Shown: positions 30,229 to 38,481, numbered from the stretch's first letter. The stretch is DNA of 41,071 bases from a virus (IMGVR_UViG_3300022204_000006:1-41071); one strand, 5' to 3'. The notes: generated from the sequence alone by a model not told the origin. Numbers and translations: made by a program.

Positions 30229-30254
30229 GCCGTGTGCCGCTTGCGGCATACGGC
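30229..30254. other. Long hairpin A of the structured noncoding tract
   Basis: GCCGTGTGCCGC-TT-GCGGCATACGGC, 12-bp arms with one G-T pair and a two-base turn. It lies 29 bases after the terminator. Confidence 0.75.
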
Positions 30255-30296
30255 GGGTGGGGGAGCGACCTGTGGGTAGAACATAAACGCAATAGC

Positions 30297-30363
30297 TGCC
30301 CTTTGCCTAGCCCCGCAGTAAAACACAGCGTTCAGTTGTGTTTTAGCGGGGCGGCAAGGGGCA
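30297..30363. other. Very long hairpin B of the structured noncoding tract
   Basis: 67 bases that fold on themselves in three stacked parts: TGCCCTTTGCC with GGCAAGGGGCA, then CCCCGC with GCGGGG, then TAAAACACA with TGTGTTTTA around a 9-base loop; a 2-base bulge (AG) and a small internal loop separate the parts. About 26 base pairs form. No reading frame with a ribosome site crosses it. Confidence 0.8.
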
Positions 30364-30433
30364 GGGGTAGGTGCTAGGTGTGTTTGGAGGGGGTTGCTGT
30401 TGGTGTTTTTTTTACTGGTGCTGTAGTTACTAA

Positions 30434-30605
30434 CCATTTTGCCACTGAACGGAGTGAAGGGGCAATATGGTGGTGAATTTGGAAAGCTATTTTTAGTGCA
30501 AGGGAAACAACCACACATTGGAACAATAAAAAAATGGAGCGTAGCGGAGTTTTTTTGTTGTGGAAATGTGGGTAGGGTAGGAGGGCGGTTTGTTTGGGGG
30601 GTGGC
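30434..30605. repeat. Direct duplication, copy 1 (172 bp)
   Basis: Near-identical to 30645-30825, 211 bases apart. It begins with a hairpin CCATTTTGCC / GGCAATATGG (30434-30443 with 30461-30470, one mismatch) around a 17-base loop. An A7/T7-flanked motif TGGAGCGTAGCGGAG and a G-rich end follow. No gene is supported. Confidence 0.88.
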
Positions 30606-30644
30606 TTGTGGCGGGGTTTTGCTTGTGCTATAAGCCACTTACTA

Positions 30645-30825
30645 CCATTTTGCCACTGAACGGAGGTATCGGAGTGAAGGGGCAATATGGTAGTGGGTTT
30701 GGAAAGCTATTTTTAGTGCAGGGGAAACAACCACACATTGGAACAATAAAAAAATGGAGCGTAGCGGAGTTTTTTTTGTTGTGGAAATGTGGGTAGGGTA
30801 GGAGGGCGGTTTGTTTGGGGGTGGC
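30645..30825. repeat. Direct duplication, copy 2 (181 bp)
   Basis: The second copy differs from copy 1 by a few substitutions and a 9-base insertion (GGTATCGGA) placed in the hairpin loop, so the stem is kept. The tail of the copy continues into GC-rich sequence without genes up to 31020. Confidence 0.88.
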
Positions 30826-31110
30826 CTCTGTGCGGAGCTTTGCCACTGCGACCTGTAGCTAGGCCACAAGTTGCCGCTCACGGATAACAAGGGGGCCGTT
30901 TGGATGGGGTGGGGATGTTGGTGGCTAGGGGGTTTGGGTGGAGTGGTAACTTGGCGGTAGGCTCGCTTGGGCCTCGGCGGGGCAATGGGGATAGCGGCAA
31001 GCTGTGGCAGGGTTGGGGGGATAATTTTTAATGGTTAATAGTTAATTTTTAATTGGGTTGGCTAATTTGGTAAGATAAAGAAAACTTGTTCTAAAGTGGT
31101 GGTTGTTTTT
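30826..31110. other. G-rich noncoding stretch with 7-bp repeats
   Basis: 285 bases, no gene. It is dominated by G runs on the plus strand and contains GTTAATAGTTAAT-like 7-bp repeats at 31025-31055. No other structure is clear. Confidence 0.45.
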
Positions 31111-31139
31111 TGACATTAGAAATGGGTTATGGTAAAATG
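31111..31139 (+). promoter_or_regulatory. Near-consensus sigma70 promoter
   Basis: TTGACA, 17 bases, TAAAAT. The expected start is near 31146. It drives a transcript that covers the 17-aa leader and meets the terminator at 31348-31373. Confidence 0.8.
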
Positions 31140-31195
31140 TTATTTGTCTAAGGTAGTATATCAATTAATCTATTTTGGATATCTTAGGAGAACTG

Positions 31196-31249
31196 ATGCC
31201 AGTAACATTAAAAGCAATTCCCACCATTGTTTTTAATGATTTTAATTGA
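31196..31249 (+). CDS. 17-aa leader peptide
   Basis: ATG 31196 lies five bases after TAGGAG; the frame reads MPVTLKAIPTIVFNDFN and stops at TGA. It starts about 50 bases from the predicted RNA start and ends about 100 bases before a terminator. A short, well-placed peptide before an intrinsic terminator is the layout of an attenuation or arrest leader, but no codon bias for one amino acid is seen. It could also be a small effector or chance. Confidence 0.4.
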   Translation: MPVTLKAIPTIVFNDFN

Positions 31250-31347
31250 ATATTAGATTACTTGAAGTGATAAAGGGGCTAACAAAAACTAAGGTGGGTA
31301 GTTGGCTTTGATTTATCCATTCGAGTTTTTTTATGAGTAAATTGAAG

Positions 31348-31373
31348 CCATAGCATTAAGCTATGGTTTTTTT
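31348..31373 (+). terminator. Terminator after the leader
   Basis: CCATAGC-ATTAA-GCTATGG followed by seven T. It separates the leader unit from the 45-aa gene. Confidence 0.8.
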
Positions 31374-31390
31374 AGTTTACAGCATTATTC

Positions 31391-31419
31391 TTGTGTAAAT
31401 AAGGATAATAGTATATAAT
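31391..31419 (+). promoter_or_regulatory. Possible second promoter
   Basis: TTGTGT, 17 bases, TATAAT, just after the terminator. It could express the 45-aa gene on its own. The long leader that follows contains CCACTATATACAGTGG, a small hairpin. Confidence 0.45.
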
Positions 31420-31544
31420 GTTACTAGCTACCCACTACATATTGTGTTTTGTTAGCTGAACCCACTATATACAGTGGTTTATAAAAGAAGGTGATGTGTA
31501 ATCTTAACAAAAAAATACTGATGAAAGGAGGTGATAAAAGCCAA

Positions 31545-31682
31545 ATGATTAAACAAATAAAATCATTGATAGGTAGATTCATTCGGTATTTAAAAGAAGA
31601 AAAAGGCATTGCTAATGTTTTAGCTGCAGCAATGCATCTGTTAGCAGCTCTAGTAAACCTAGCACGCCTTTTTCTAGCGTAA
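31545..31682 (+). CDS. 45-aa cationic amphipathic membrane peptide
   Basis: ATG 31545 follows AAAGGAGGTGAT, a 12-base full complement of the 16S rRNA tail, nine bases away. An upstream in-frame ATG would place this site inside the gene. The peptide starts MIKQIKSLIGRFIRYLKEEK (five Lys or Arg in the first 18 residues) and continues with an Ala/Leu-rich helix NVLAAAMHLLAALVNLARLF. Such a basic, amphipathic design is seen in type I toxins, small holins and leaderless bacteriocins. It stands alone between a terminator and another terminator. The family is not recognised. Confidence 0.65.
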   Translation: MIKQIKSLIGRFIRYLKEEKGIANVLAAAMHLLAALVNLARLFLA

Positions 31683-31693
31683 TTCAGTAGTAA

Positions 31694-31732
31694 CCCCAAA
31701 GCTATTCTCAGTAGCTTTGGGGTATTTTTTTT
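31694..31732 (+). terminator. Rho-independent terminator
   Basis: CCCCAAAGCTA-TTCTCAG-TAGCTTTGGGG, perfect 11-bp stem, with an eight-T run. It ends the 45-aa gene. Confidence 0.92.
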
Positions 31733-31835
31733 ATTATGAGTACTATATCACATAATGTGAAAAGTGTCAAGATAAATTATACCCCAAAAATCAAAATTTG
31801 GTAAATAACGTAAAATGAGGGTTTTTGCCTCGTGG

Positions 31836-33875
31836 CTAGGCAAAAACTAATGGTATAAAAGAAAACTCCTTTCGCCCACCCATCCCACCCTCTGATTCAT
31901 ACGCGGCTACTGCCTCTAGGGTCAGGACGCGGTTAATTTCAACGTTGATTGTGCCTTTGCCTGCGGTACACCTAAATTCAATGGTGTGGGTTTGCCACAT
32001 ACCGCCGGGGGCGTTAGCTAGGTAGTTTCTAATGTCTAGTTTTTCATTTACGGCTTCGTTGGTTAAGGCCCAAGGACCGTTCAATTCTTCTGTTACGTCA
32101 ATTCCATTTATAAAAAGTGAAATGTTTTGAGGATGGTCTGTATCACTCAATAAATCATAAATTACTGGATGTGTGTGTCCAGGAATAATAAATTGATGTT
32201 TATGGTCTGGTATCTGAACAACGTGGAAATGTTCGAGGATATTGACTATGTGTTGATGGACTGCATCAGCATCAAGGGCATCAAATGTTTCATTGGCACC
32301 GGAGCCAACTAAACAAACTTCTCCAGTGGAACTACGCCAGTATAATGTAGTTAAGCCTGTGGTATCTAAGGTTTTGTGTAATACCATTGTGTGTTTGTGC
32401 GGTGTCCCGCCTTCTGAGGTAGGGGCAGCTCCTCCACCTGCAGCAGATGTGGCTGTTGTAGCTCCACCATCGGCAGTATTAGTAATAATCTCTTGAGCGG
32501 CTTCAAGGGTGGCTATGTTAGTAACCAATGGTTTTGTTTTAAATTTCAAAAAGGCACTATTGATTTCAGCCACTTCCACACCAATCTCACAATCAAATTC
32601 GGCAGATTTGGTGGGACTCATTCGCTCGTTGCTAGGGCCTACGGGTGAGTGGGTGAGGGAGCGGAGGGGGTGAAAAGTATCGGTGTGGCCCTCGGCCATT
32701 TGAGCGGCTATTTCCTCAACGTCGTTTTTGGGCCAACGGTCGGTGGTGGCTACCAACAGGTTAGTGGTGGCCACACCATTTTGGTCAATGGTGGTGGTGG
32801 TTTGGAGAATGATTAGGTCAGCGTCAACGTTGGTGGCAGTGTAGTTGTCAACCACTTCACGATAGACCACCCGAATTAGTTGTGTTGGGTATAGGATTTT
32901 ATTGAGGCCAACCACTTCCAAGCTGTAACTCTGATACGGCTGGGCGTTGCGTTTGAGTTGCAACAAAGCCTGGTCAAATAAGACATTGGCAGCGTTTTCT
33001 AGGTCGGGGTAGCTGTGGGAGATGGGGCCAATGTGTTTGTAGGCTAGGTATTGCTCGATAATGTCATTCTCGTTTACACTTGCATCGTATTGGATGTAGT
33101 TTTCTGCGATGTTGAGGGTATAGCCTGCTGGTGGGGTACGGGTGCAGTATTTGAGGGTGAGGCGGGCATCGCCTTTGCCGTTGCCGAAGGGGTAAATGCG
33201 ATTTACTTGTTCGTAGGAATCTTCATCGACCTTTAGCGATTTGATGAGGCATATTTCTGGCTTATCGTAAATGGCCGCAAGGTCGGTGGCTTGGATAGCT
33301 CGCACGTTGGCGGGGGTGGGGGCGGCTATAAAATGAAGGGATTTATAGCCATTGAGGTAGAAATGAATGCCTAAAAGGTCGCAAACGGCGATTAAAGCTT
33401 GCAAAACATTCTCTCCAGCAAAACGGGCGTATACTAGCCCTGATACATCGGGGGCTATACTATAGCTCCAGCCATAGGGAGCAAAGTCCATAATGAGCGT
33501 TAGGGCCTCATTAATGGGTAAATTGGGAATTTTGAGAAAACCAACAGAACGGGGTTTTAGGTCGCGGATGGTATCTGACCCTGCGATGTGGAGCATTGTT
33601 TGTTTGCCTGCCACAGAAAAGCCTACCCCATCAATGATACCGCCCCCACCAAACTCGGTGAGTTGGTCGTTTAGGATACCCCAAAATCGCCCTCGTCGTT
33701 TGTTGCGGATAAGAGTAGCTCGTGGGTCTGCGGCTGGCATCTGTTGCTCAAAATCCCCAGCACGGTCCATTGCGGTGGTGATTTTAAGGCTGGTGGCGGT
33801 GGTGATGGGTCCATCACCTTGTTTTTCATCATCTTTATTAAGTATATCGGTCCAAAATTCCATAATTATATCCAT
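31836..33875 (-). CDS. Tail-tip protein (Tal/tail-fibre like) with His-x-His motifs
   Basis: 679 aa (675 if ATG 33863, right after the Dit stop, is used). The N-terminal 370 residues resemble siphoviral Tal or baseplate-hub proteins: RGRFWGILNDQL, then NEALTLIMDFAPYGWSY. Residues about 430-600 contain THS, GTPHKHTMVLHK, VHQHIVNILEHFHV, HKHQFIIPGHTHP: repeated His-x-His pairs that bind iron in T4 long-tail-fibre tips. The C-terminus has a beta-rich domain with GGMWQTHTIEFRC. It probably forms the host-contact tip and is the last gene of the late operon. Confidence 0.8.
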   Translation of the reverse strand: MDIIMEFWTDILNKDDEKQGDGPITTATSLKITTAMDRAGDFEQQMPAADPRATLIRNKRRGRFWGILNDQLTEFGGGGIIDGVGFSVAGKQTMLHIAGSDTIRDLKPRSVGFLKIPNLPINEALTLIMDFAPYGWSYSIAPDVSGLVYARFAGENVLQALIAVCDLLGIHFYLNGYKSLHFIAAPTPANVRAIQATDLAAIYDKPEICLIKSLKVDEDSYEQVNRIYPFGNGKGDARLTLKYCTRTPPAGYTLNIAENYIQYDASVNENDIIEQYLAYKHIGPISHSYPDLENAANVLFDQALLQLKRNAQPYQSYSLEVVGLNKILYPTQLIRVVYREVVDNYTATNVDADLIILQTTTTIDQNGVATTNLLVATTDRWPKNDVEEIAAQMAEGHTDTFHPLRSLTHSPVGPSNERMSPTKSAEFDCEIGVEVAEINSAFLKFKTKPLVTNIATLEAAQEIITNTADGGATTATSAAGGGAAPTSEGGTPHKHTMVLHKTLDTTGLTTLYWRSSTGEVCLVGSGANETFDALDADAVHQHIVNILEHFHVVQIPDHKHQFIIPGHTHPVIYDLLSDTDHPQNISLFINGIDVTEELNGPWALTNEAVNEKLDIRNYLANAPGGMWQTHTIEFRCTAGKGTINVEINRVLTLEAVAAYESEGGMGGRKEFSFIPLVFA

Positions 33876-34630
33876 CCATCGTAGTAGTTTAGGTAAATGT
33901 CTAGGTCTGAGCCATCAAAGGTAATTTGGATTGTGTTTGAGCCTTCTTCAATACGCAACCAATCAGCTAGGCGGTGGCTAGAGCCAAGGTTGAAATTAAG
34001 ATAATCATCGGCTCCATTTTTGTGGATGGAGCGAATACCGCAGTCAAGAATCAGGTTATCGGTGGCGGCTAGGGTGTTGGTGTAAAGTAGCTCGGTTTGG
34101 TCGGTTTTGGTGATGGTCAAGCTGGTGGTAGCGGTGGCGGTGGCGGGGACGGTGATTAGGATTAGAGCATTATTAATGTAGCAATTGCCTTGGTTAGTGG
34201 CGGTGATGGTGGCCGTACCCCCACTAAATGACCCGCCTTGGCTGATTTGATTCGCTCCGTACCAGTTGGGCGATAGTATCTCAAAGGAGATATCAATCTC
34301 GATAAGGTTGCGGTGTTCGCTGGTGCGTGTGGCAAATACGCCCAAACACCTAGCCCACGTCCAATCCTCTCGACCGTTGTTCCACTTACGCCACAGTTTT
34401 TGGCGTTGGCCGCGAAATGACCGCAAATGCTCAAATTCGGCCTGATTGAAAACAACCCGACTTATGGACAATGTAAGCGGGCCACGGGGGGCAGTTTCAA
34501 AACCTGTGGGGTCAAAGTTGCCCCCGCCCGGTAACTGGATGGTGGGGGCAACTGCTTGGCCTGTAGAAAGGTCATCGGTGGGGCGGGCGGTGGGTAGGAT
34601 GGTGGAGCCAAATTTATAGAAATAATACAT
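33866..34630 (-). CDS. Distal tail protein (Dit-like)
   Basis: 254 aa. The order TMP-Dit-Tal is the siphovirus standard. The N-terminus and the WNNGREDWTWARCLGVFATR segment followed by beta strands match Dit/SPP1 gp19.1-like tail hubs; the C-terminal half, with LNFNLGSSHRLADWLRIEEG then IQITFDGSDL, is the galectin-like domain expected in Dit. It starts by a TAATG overlap with the tape measure stop. Confidence 0.85.
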   Translation of the reverse strand: MYYFYKFGSTILPTARPTDDLSTGQAVAPTIQLPGGGNFDPTGFETAPRGPLTLSISRVVFNQAEFEHLRSFRGQRQKLWRKWNNGREDWTWARCLGVFATRTSEHRNLIEIDISFEILSPNWYGANQISQGGSFSGGTATITATNQGNCYINNALILITVPATATATTSLTITKTDQTELLYTNTLAATDNLILDCGIRSIHKNGADDYLNFNLGSSHRLADWLRIEEGSNTIQITFDGSDLDIYLNYYDGWI

Positions 34631-37600
34631 TAGCGTAGCCCCCTACTTCGCAGGGCCCGTAGCACTCCGTTGGCGGTGGCGTTGGTGACGGTGTTGGGGT
34701 CGCCGTTGCCAACGTGGACCACTATTGCACCAGATTCAAATACTACATTTTGACCTGGGGCTTGGGTAGAAGCTGTGGCCGGTGCGTGGCCTCTATTTTG
34801 AAGGTTACCCGGTGTCCAGTTGGCAATTGCCCCTTGTACCTTTTTCTGCCCTTCACCCAAGCGATTGACAAGGCCCGTGACCATATTGCCCCCGACCAGC
34901 TTCTCCATTGCTCCGCTAACTAATGAGCGACCTGCAACTAACCCTCTAACAATGCCCCCGACCATATTATTACCCAAGAGTTTTTCGGTAACGGTTGAGG
35001 GGGAATTGATACCTAGGAATCCTTTGGCTGAATCCAATGCGGCTTGGGCCGCTCCAGTGGCAGCGTCTTCGATGAGGCTGATGCCGTTGCTGATGCCTAA
35101 GGCAATGCCCTCGATGATACCCCAGCCTACGCTGGCCCAGTCGGTATTGAAGATAAAATTGATTAGGTTGGCGATGGCGGTGTCCATTAGAGATATGAAT
35201 GTGGCCCCGATGCCTGCTAAAACATCAGCGATTAAGGCCCAAACCCCGTCCCAAACTTCTCGCAATTTTTCACCAAATAGATGCCAATCGCCACTGAAAG
35301 CGGCTTGGAACATTTGGAAGTAGGATTTAATGATGGGGAATACCCGCTCAATAATGGCTTGTACCCCTGCCCAAGCCATATTCCAAGCAGTGGTTAGGGC
35401 GGGGAGGGCAATGTCTACAATCCAAGCAAAAGCTTCGTCAATGGTGGGTTGAACGTTGGCTTGCCACCAAGCCACAAAGGTGGCGGTTTTGCCTTGTATA
35501 TCCCCCCAATTGTTAGCCCAAGCGGTGGCTAGAGCCACTACCCCAGCAACTACCAAACTAATGGGGGCGGTAAAGGCCATAACAGCCAGCCCAACGGCTC
35601 CCAAAACAGGCAAGATAATATTCATATTATCGGCCATCCACTGCCAAGCTTGGGAGAGTAAGGGGAGGATCGCCGTGGCTAACTGTCCAGCCCATTCGCC
35701 GATTTGGATGAGTCCTGGTATTAATTGGGCTAGAATGGGCTGTAGGAGAGATTGGAGGGCGGGCCAGCCTTCATTTATGAACCAATTGCCAAAATTGGTG
35801 AGGGCGGGGAGAATGGTATTGGTAATCCAGCCCTCTAAGGTGGCAATGGCATCGGGTAGGACAACGGCTAACCAATCACCAAACATAACTAGGTAGGGGA
35901 TAGCAAGGCTCATAGTTGTGGCGATTAGGTCGCCTAGTGGCAATAGAGCAGTGATGGCGGTACGTTTGAACGTTTCCCACGCTGGGCCTAATCCTTGATT
36001 AACTGCTTCGCCTGCGGCTTTGGTTGCCCCTTCGAAGCCTTGTAAGGCATTTTGAGCAGGGTCGAGGGCTAAAATAACTTGGGGGCCTAGATTCTCCCAT
36101 AATGAGCCAAATAAAGCAACGCCAATTTGATTTTGTAGAACTGGGTCCTCAACCTCTTGTAATTTTTGAATGACTTGGCTCATTGCATCGGCGCCAGTGA
36201 GACTACCATCCGATAGGCCACTTAAAAATTGCTTGGCTGGATTATCTGCACTTTCTAAACTGGCCTCAATTTGAGCGATATTGGCTACTAAATCATCTTG
36301 AATGGCGGTGAGGGCTGCTACTTGGGAGCCGTTAGCTTCCATTTCTGCGGTGGCGTTGGCAAAGGCTGATTCAAGTTCAGCTATTTCGTTTTTTTTGTGG
36401 GTGATGCGGGCCATCGCTTCTTCAAAGGTAACAAGCCCCCCACTGCCCCCACTGCCTGTAGCTGCGTTTGCGGCTTGCTCGATGGCACGTAGTTGGGGTT
36501 CGATGGTTAGGTCCCGTTCTAGGCTGATGCGGTCCATCTGCGTGTTGATGGCTTCTAAATTGGCTTTAGCGGCATCGTAGGCATCTGTGCCTTTGACGGT
36601 ATCTAATAAGGCTAGTTTGGCTTGTTTGGCTTGCATTTCTAAATCAAATAGTTGATTGTCAAATGCTTCCATACCTGCCAAATTGGGGCTGGCAAGCCCT
36701 TTTAGCTCTTGTTGTGCATCTTTTAAAGCTCGGCCTAGGTCATCAACCACTTGCTGACTGGCCGCATACGCTCCTTCAGCATTTTCTAAAGCGGCTTGGT
36801 TTTCGGCTAAGGCAAATGTAGTCTCTCCTAGTTCATTTTGCAGGTCGACAATCTCTTGATTGCCCTCGCCAACGGCTACAAATAATTCATTTAGGGCATC
36901 GGTGGTGGTATCGCTACCGTCAACGATTCTGATTTGAAATTCTTTGACTGCATCGGCTACTACATCAAAATTCATTGCACCAGCATTGAGGCCACTTTCT
37001 AAAATGCCAAAGAATTGCTGTGATGAAAAACCTGCTTGGTCAAAAACAATGGCATATTCGTTGACTGTATCGAGCAGGTCATCGGCGGGGTCGCCGGTAC
37101 GCTGAATGACAGCCGTAATCATATCAAAGGTGGCGGTGGATGTATCGCCAAATGTTTCCATGGCCGTGTCAACGGCTCGGACACTCTCGCCAATGTCCTT
37201 GTCAAAAACCTTGCGTAGAATTAGGCCATCGGTGGCAATGTTTTCTAGTTCGTCCCCGGTGGACTGGGTAATCGACTTGACGGTGCCCATGGCATTGGCA
37301 ACGTCGGTTAGGCTATCGCCTAGATTTTTATTGAAGATATCGACAGTGGTATCGCGAAACTGTGACATCTCTTGCGTGGTGGCTCCGGTGCGGGCTTGGA
37401 TGAGATTCATAGAATCGCTCAATTCCAATGAGGTATTGGTAATTGATGCACCCAAGGCACCCAAGGCAACAACGCCAGCCCCAGCGGCCCCAATTAGACC
37501 AGTTTTTATGGCTGAACCTAGGGCAGAAAATTTATTTTTAGCCTGGTTAACCATTGTGTTGGCGCTATTGAGACCACTGTGGAGGCCGTCTAATTTTGTG

Positions 37601-37635
37601 CCTATGCTGATGAATAGTGTGCCGATTGTAGACAT
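34630..37635 (-). CDS. Tape measure protein
   Basis: 1001 aa, predicted to set tail length. The N-terminus begins with ISIGTKLDGLHSGLNSAN and a long helical region with TGATTQEMSQFRDTTVDIF, typical of TP901-type tape measures. Coiled coils occupy about residues 270-470. Several hydrophobic segments lie at about 560-760 (LGAVGLAVMAFTAPISLVVA and others). The C-terminal part carries Gly/Ala-rich repeats. With about 1.5 angstroms per residue this predicts a tail of roughly 150 nm. Element 8 lies just before its start. Confidence 0.93.
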   Translation of the reverse strand: MSTIGTLFISIGTKLDGLHSGLNSANTMVNQAKNKFSALGSAIKTGLIGAAGAGVVALGALGASITNTSLELSDSMNLIQARTGATTQEMSQFRDTTVDIFNKNLGDSLTDVANAMGTVKSITQSTGDELENIATDGLILRKVFDKDIGESVRAVDTAMETFGDTSTATFDMITAVIQRTGDPADDLLDTVNEYAIVFDQAGFSSQQFFGILESGLNAGAMNFDVVADAVKEFQIRIVDGSDTTTDALNELFVAVGEGNQEIVDLQNELGETTFALAENQAALENAEGAYAASQQVVDDLGRALKDAQQELKGLASPNLAGMEAFDNQLFDLEMQAKQAKLALLDTVKGTDAYDAAKANLEAINTQMDRISLERDLTIEPQLRAIEQAANAATGSGGSGGLVTFEEAMARITHKKNEIAELESAFANATAEMEANGSQVAALTAIQDDLVANIAQIEASLESADNPAKQFLSGLSDGSLTGADAMSQVIQKLQEVEDPVLQNQIGVALFGSLWENLGPQVILALDPAQNALQGFEGATKAAGEAVNQGLGPAWETFKRTAITALLPLGDLIATTMSLAIPYLVMFGDWLAVVLPDAIATLEGWITNTILPALTNFGNWFINEGWPALQSLLQPILAQLIPGLIQIGEWAGQLATAILPLLSQAWQWMADNMNIILPVLGAVGLAVMAFTAPISLVVAGVVALATAWANNWGDIQGKTATFVAWWQANVQPTIDEAFAWIVDIALPALTTAWNMAWAGVQAIIERVFPIIKSYFQMFQAAFSGDWHLFGEKLREVWDGVWALIADVLAGIGATFISLMDTAIANLINFIFNTDWASVGWGIIEGIALGISNGISLIEDAATGAAQAALDSAKGFLGINSPSTVTEKLLGNNMVGGIVRGLVAGRSLVSGAMEKLVGGNMVTGLVNRLGEGQKKVQGAIANWTPGNLQNRGHAPATASTQAPGQNVVFESGAIVVHVGNGDPNTVTNATANGVLRALRSRGLR

Positions 37636-37655
37636 ATTATTTAAAATGGATAAAA

Positions 37656-37694
37656 GGACACAAAATGAATGGCTGCCAAAGGTATTTTGTGTCC
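37656..37694. repeat. 39-bp palindromic element 8
   Basis: GGACACAAAAT / ATTTTGTGTCC, 11-bp arms, centre GAATGGCTGCCAAAGGT. It is the only family member outside 16.5-26.6 kb, between the tail chaperone stop and the tape measure start. Confidence 0.85.
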
Positions 37695-37698
37695 ATTG

Positions 37699-38040
37699 TT
37701 ATGAGTATGCTTGCATAAAGACATTGAGCAAGGCCATTTGTTGCTCGATGCTTTGCCCTGCTTCAGCTTCGGTTTGGTTTGATAAACCAAAGTGAGGCAT
37801 AAAATCTGCGGGGGTAAATGGCTCTGGGTGTTGCTCTGGGTCGCGGTGGGCGTTGGCGATGGTGCAGGCGATGATGGCCGCTCTTAAATCGGCTCGCTCA
37901 TCGCCGAATGGCTCGACTTGAGCGTAGGCTTGCCATTCGGCTAGTTCGTGGCTACTGATGCGTTGTAAGCCCCATGCAACTGAGGGCCAGCCCAATTCCC
38001 TAGCTAATCTAAAGTAGAATCGTCGCTCTGGCCTGCGGTA
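37699..38040 (-). CDS. Tail assembly chaperone, frameshifted C-terminal extension (gpT-like)
   Basis: 113 codons read after a -1 frameshift at 38040-38046. The frame has no convincing start of its own (its first possible start is TTG), yet its product is clearly conserved: FYFRLARELGWPSVAWGLQR, then ISSHELAEWQAYAQVEPFGD and PFTPADFMPHF, the pattern of phage tail-assembly T proteins. It would be made as a fusion to the protein at 38004-38471, giving about 257 aa, in lesser amounts. Confidence 0.85.
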   Translation of the reverse strand, partial: YRRPERRFYFRLARELGWPSVAWGLQRISSHELAEWQAYAQVEPFGDERADLRAAIIACTIANAHRDPEQHPEPFTPADFMPHFGLSNQTEAEAGQSIEQQMALLNVFMQAYS

Positions 38041-38471
38041 AAATTTTCGGTCATTTCCTCAATATCTTCTTGTTTCATGCCACAGAGGCGCATGGCAACG
38101 CTAAAGATACGGTCGAGGGCTGCAGCAGATTTTTTAGTAAGGGCGGGTATATCGCCGGGGACGTAGGTCCGTTTACCTCGTCTAAATTCGTATTTATCGG
38201 GGGTAAACATCAGGTTGCCTTGTTCATCTACTACGGTGCGGGCCACTAATCTGGCTCTGGCATCCTGGGTAGTGATTTTTGATTTTTTGCCGTCGCGGTT
38301 GGTGATAAAATCTTCAAAAGCGTCTCGTTCTGCACCCGTGAGGGTTTTTACACGGACAACACACCCCCCCCATTCGGGGATTACGACATCTTCTATGGGT
38401 AAATCGTTGGCTCCTAAAATATCATTTCTGTTTAAGTACTTTACTGTTTCTTTTGGTGTTTCTTTTGACAT
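38004..38471 (-). CDS. Tail assembly chaperone (gpG-like)
   Basis: 155 aa between the major tail protein and the tape measure. The N-terminus has a beta-rich core (VVIPEWGGCVVRVKTLTGAE) then RDAFEDFITNRDGKK; the C-terminus ends MTENFTAGQSDDSTLD. AGGAG precedes ATG. This is the unshifted product. The heptamer A AAT TTT at 38046-38040, 11 codons before the stop, is a consensus slippery site. Confidence 0.85.
   Translation of the reverse strand: MSKETPKETVKYLNRNDILGANDLPIEDVVIPEWGGCVVRVKTLTGAERDAFEDFITNRDGKKSKITTQDARARLVARTVVDEQGNLMFTPDKYEFRRGKRTYVPGDIPALTKKSAAALDRIFSVAMRLCGMKQEDIEEMTENFTAGQSDDSTLD
38040..38046 (-). promoter_or_regulatory. Slippery heptamer for -1 frameshifting
   Basis: Read on the minus strand: A AAT TTT, in the zero frame (GAA AAT TTT ACC). 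It is of the X XXY YYZ type. After slipping, the new frame (TAC CGC AGG) is open through to 37699. Confidence 0.8.
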
Positions 38472-38481
38472 TATTTTCTCC

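Noticed and set aside
30144-30890. Several open frames on both strands through the duplicated tract
   Set aside because: The frames repeat because the DNA repeats; none has a ribosome site, and the differences between copies preserve stems rather than frames.
29571-31020. Diversity-generating retroelement as an explanation for the repeats
   Set aside because: No reverse transcriptase gene, no adenine-specific differences between copies and no variable C-type lectin end.
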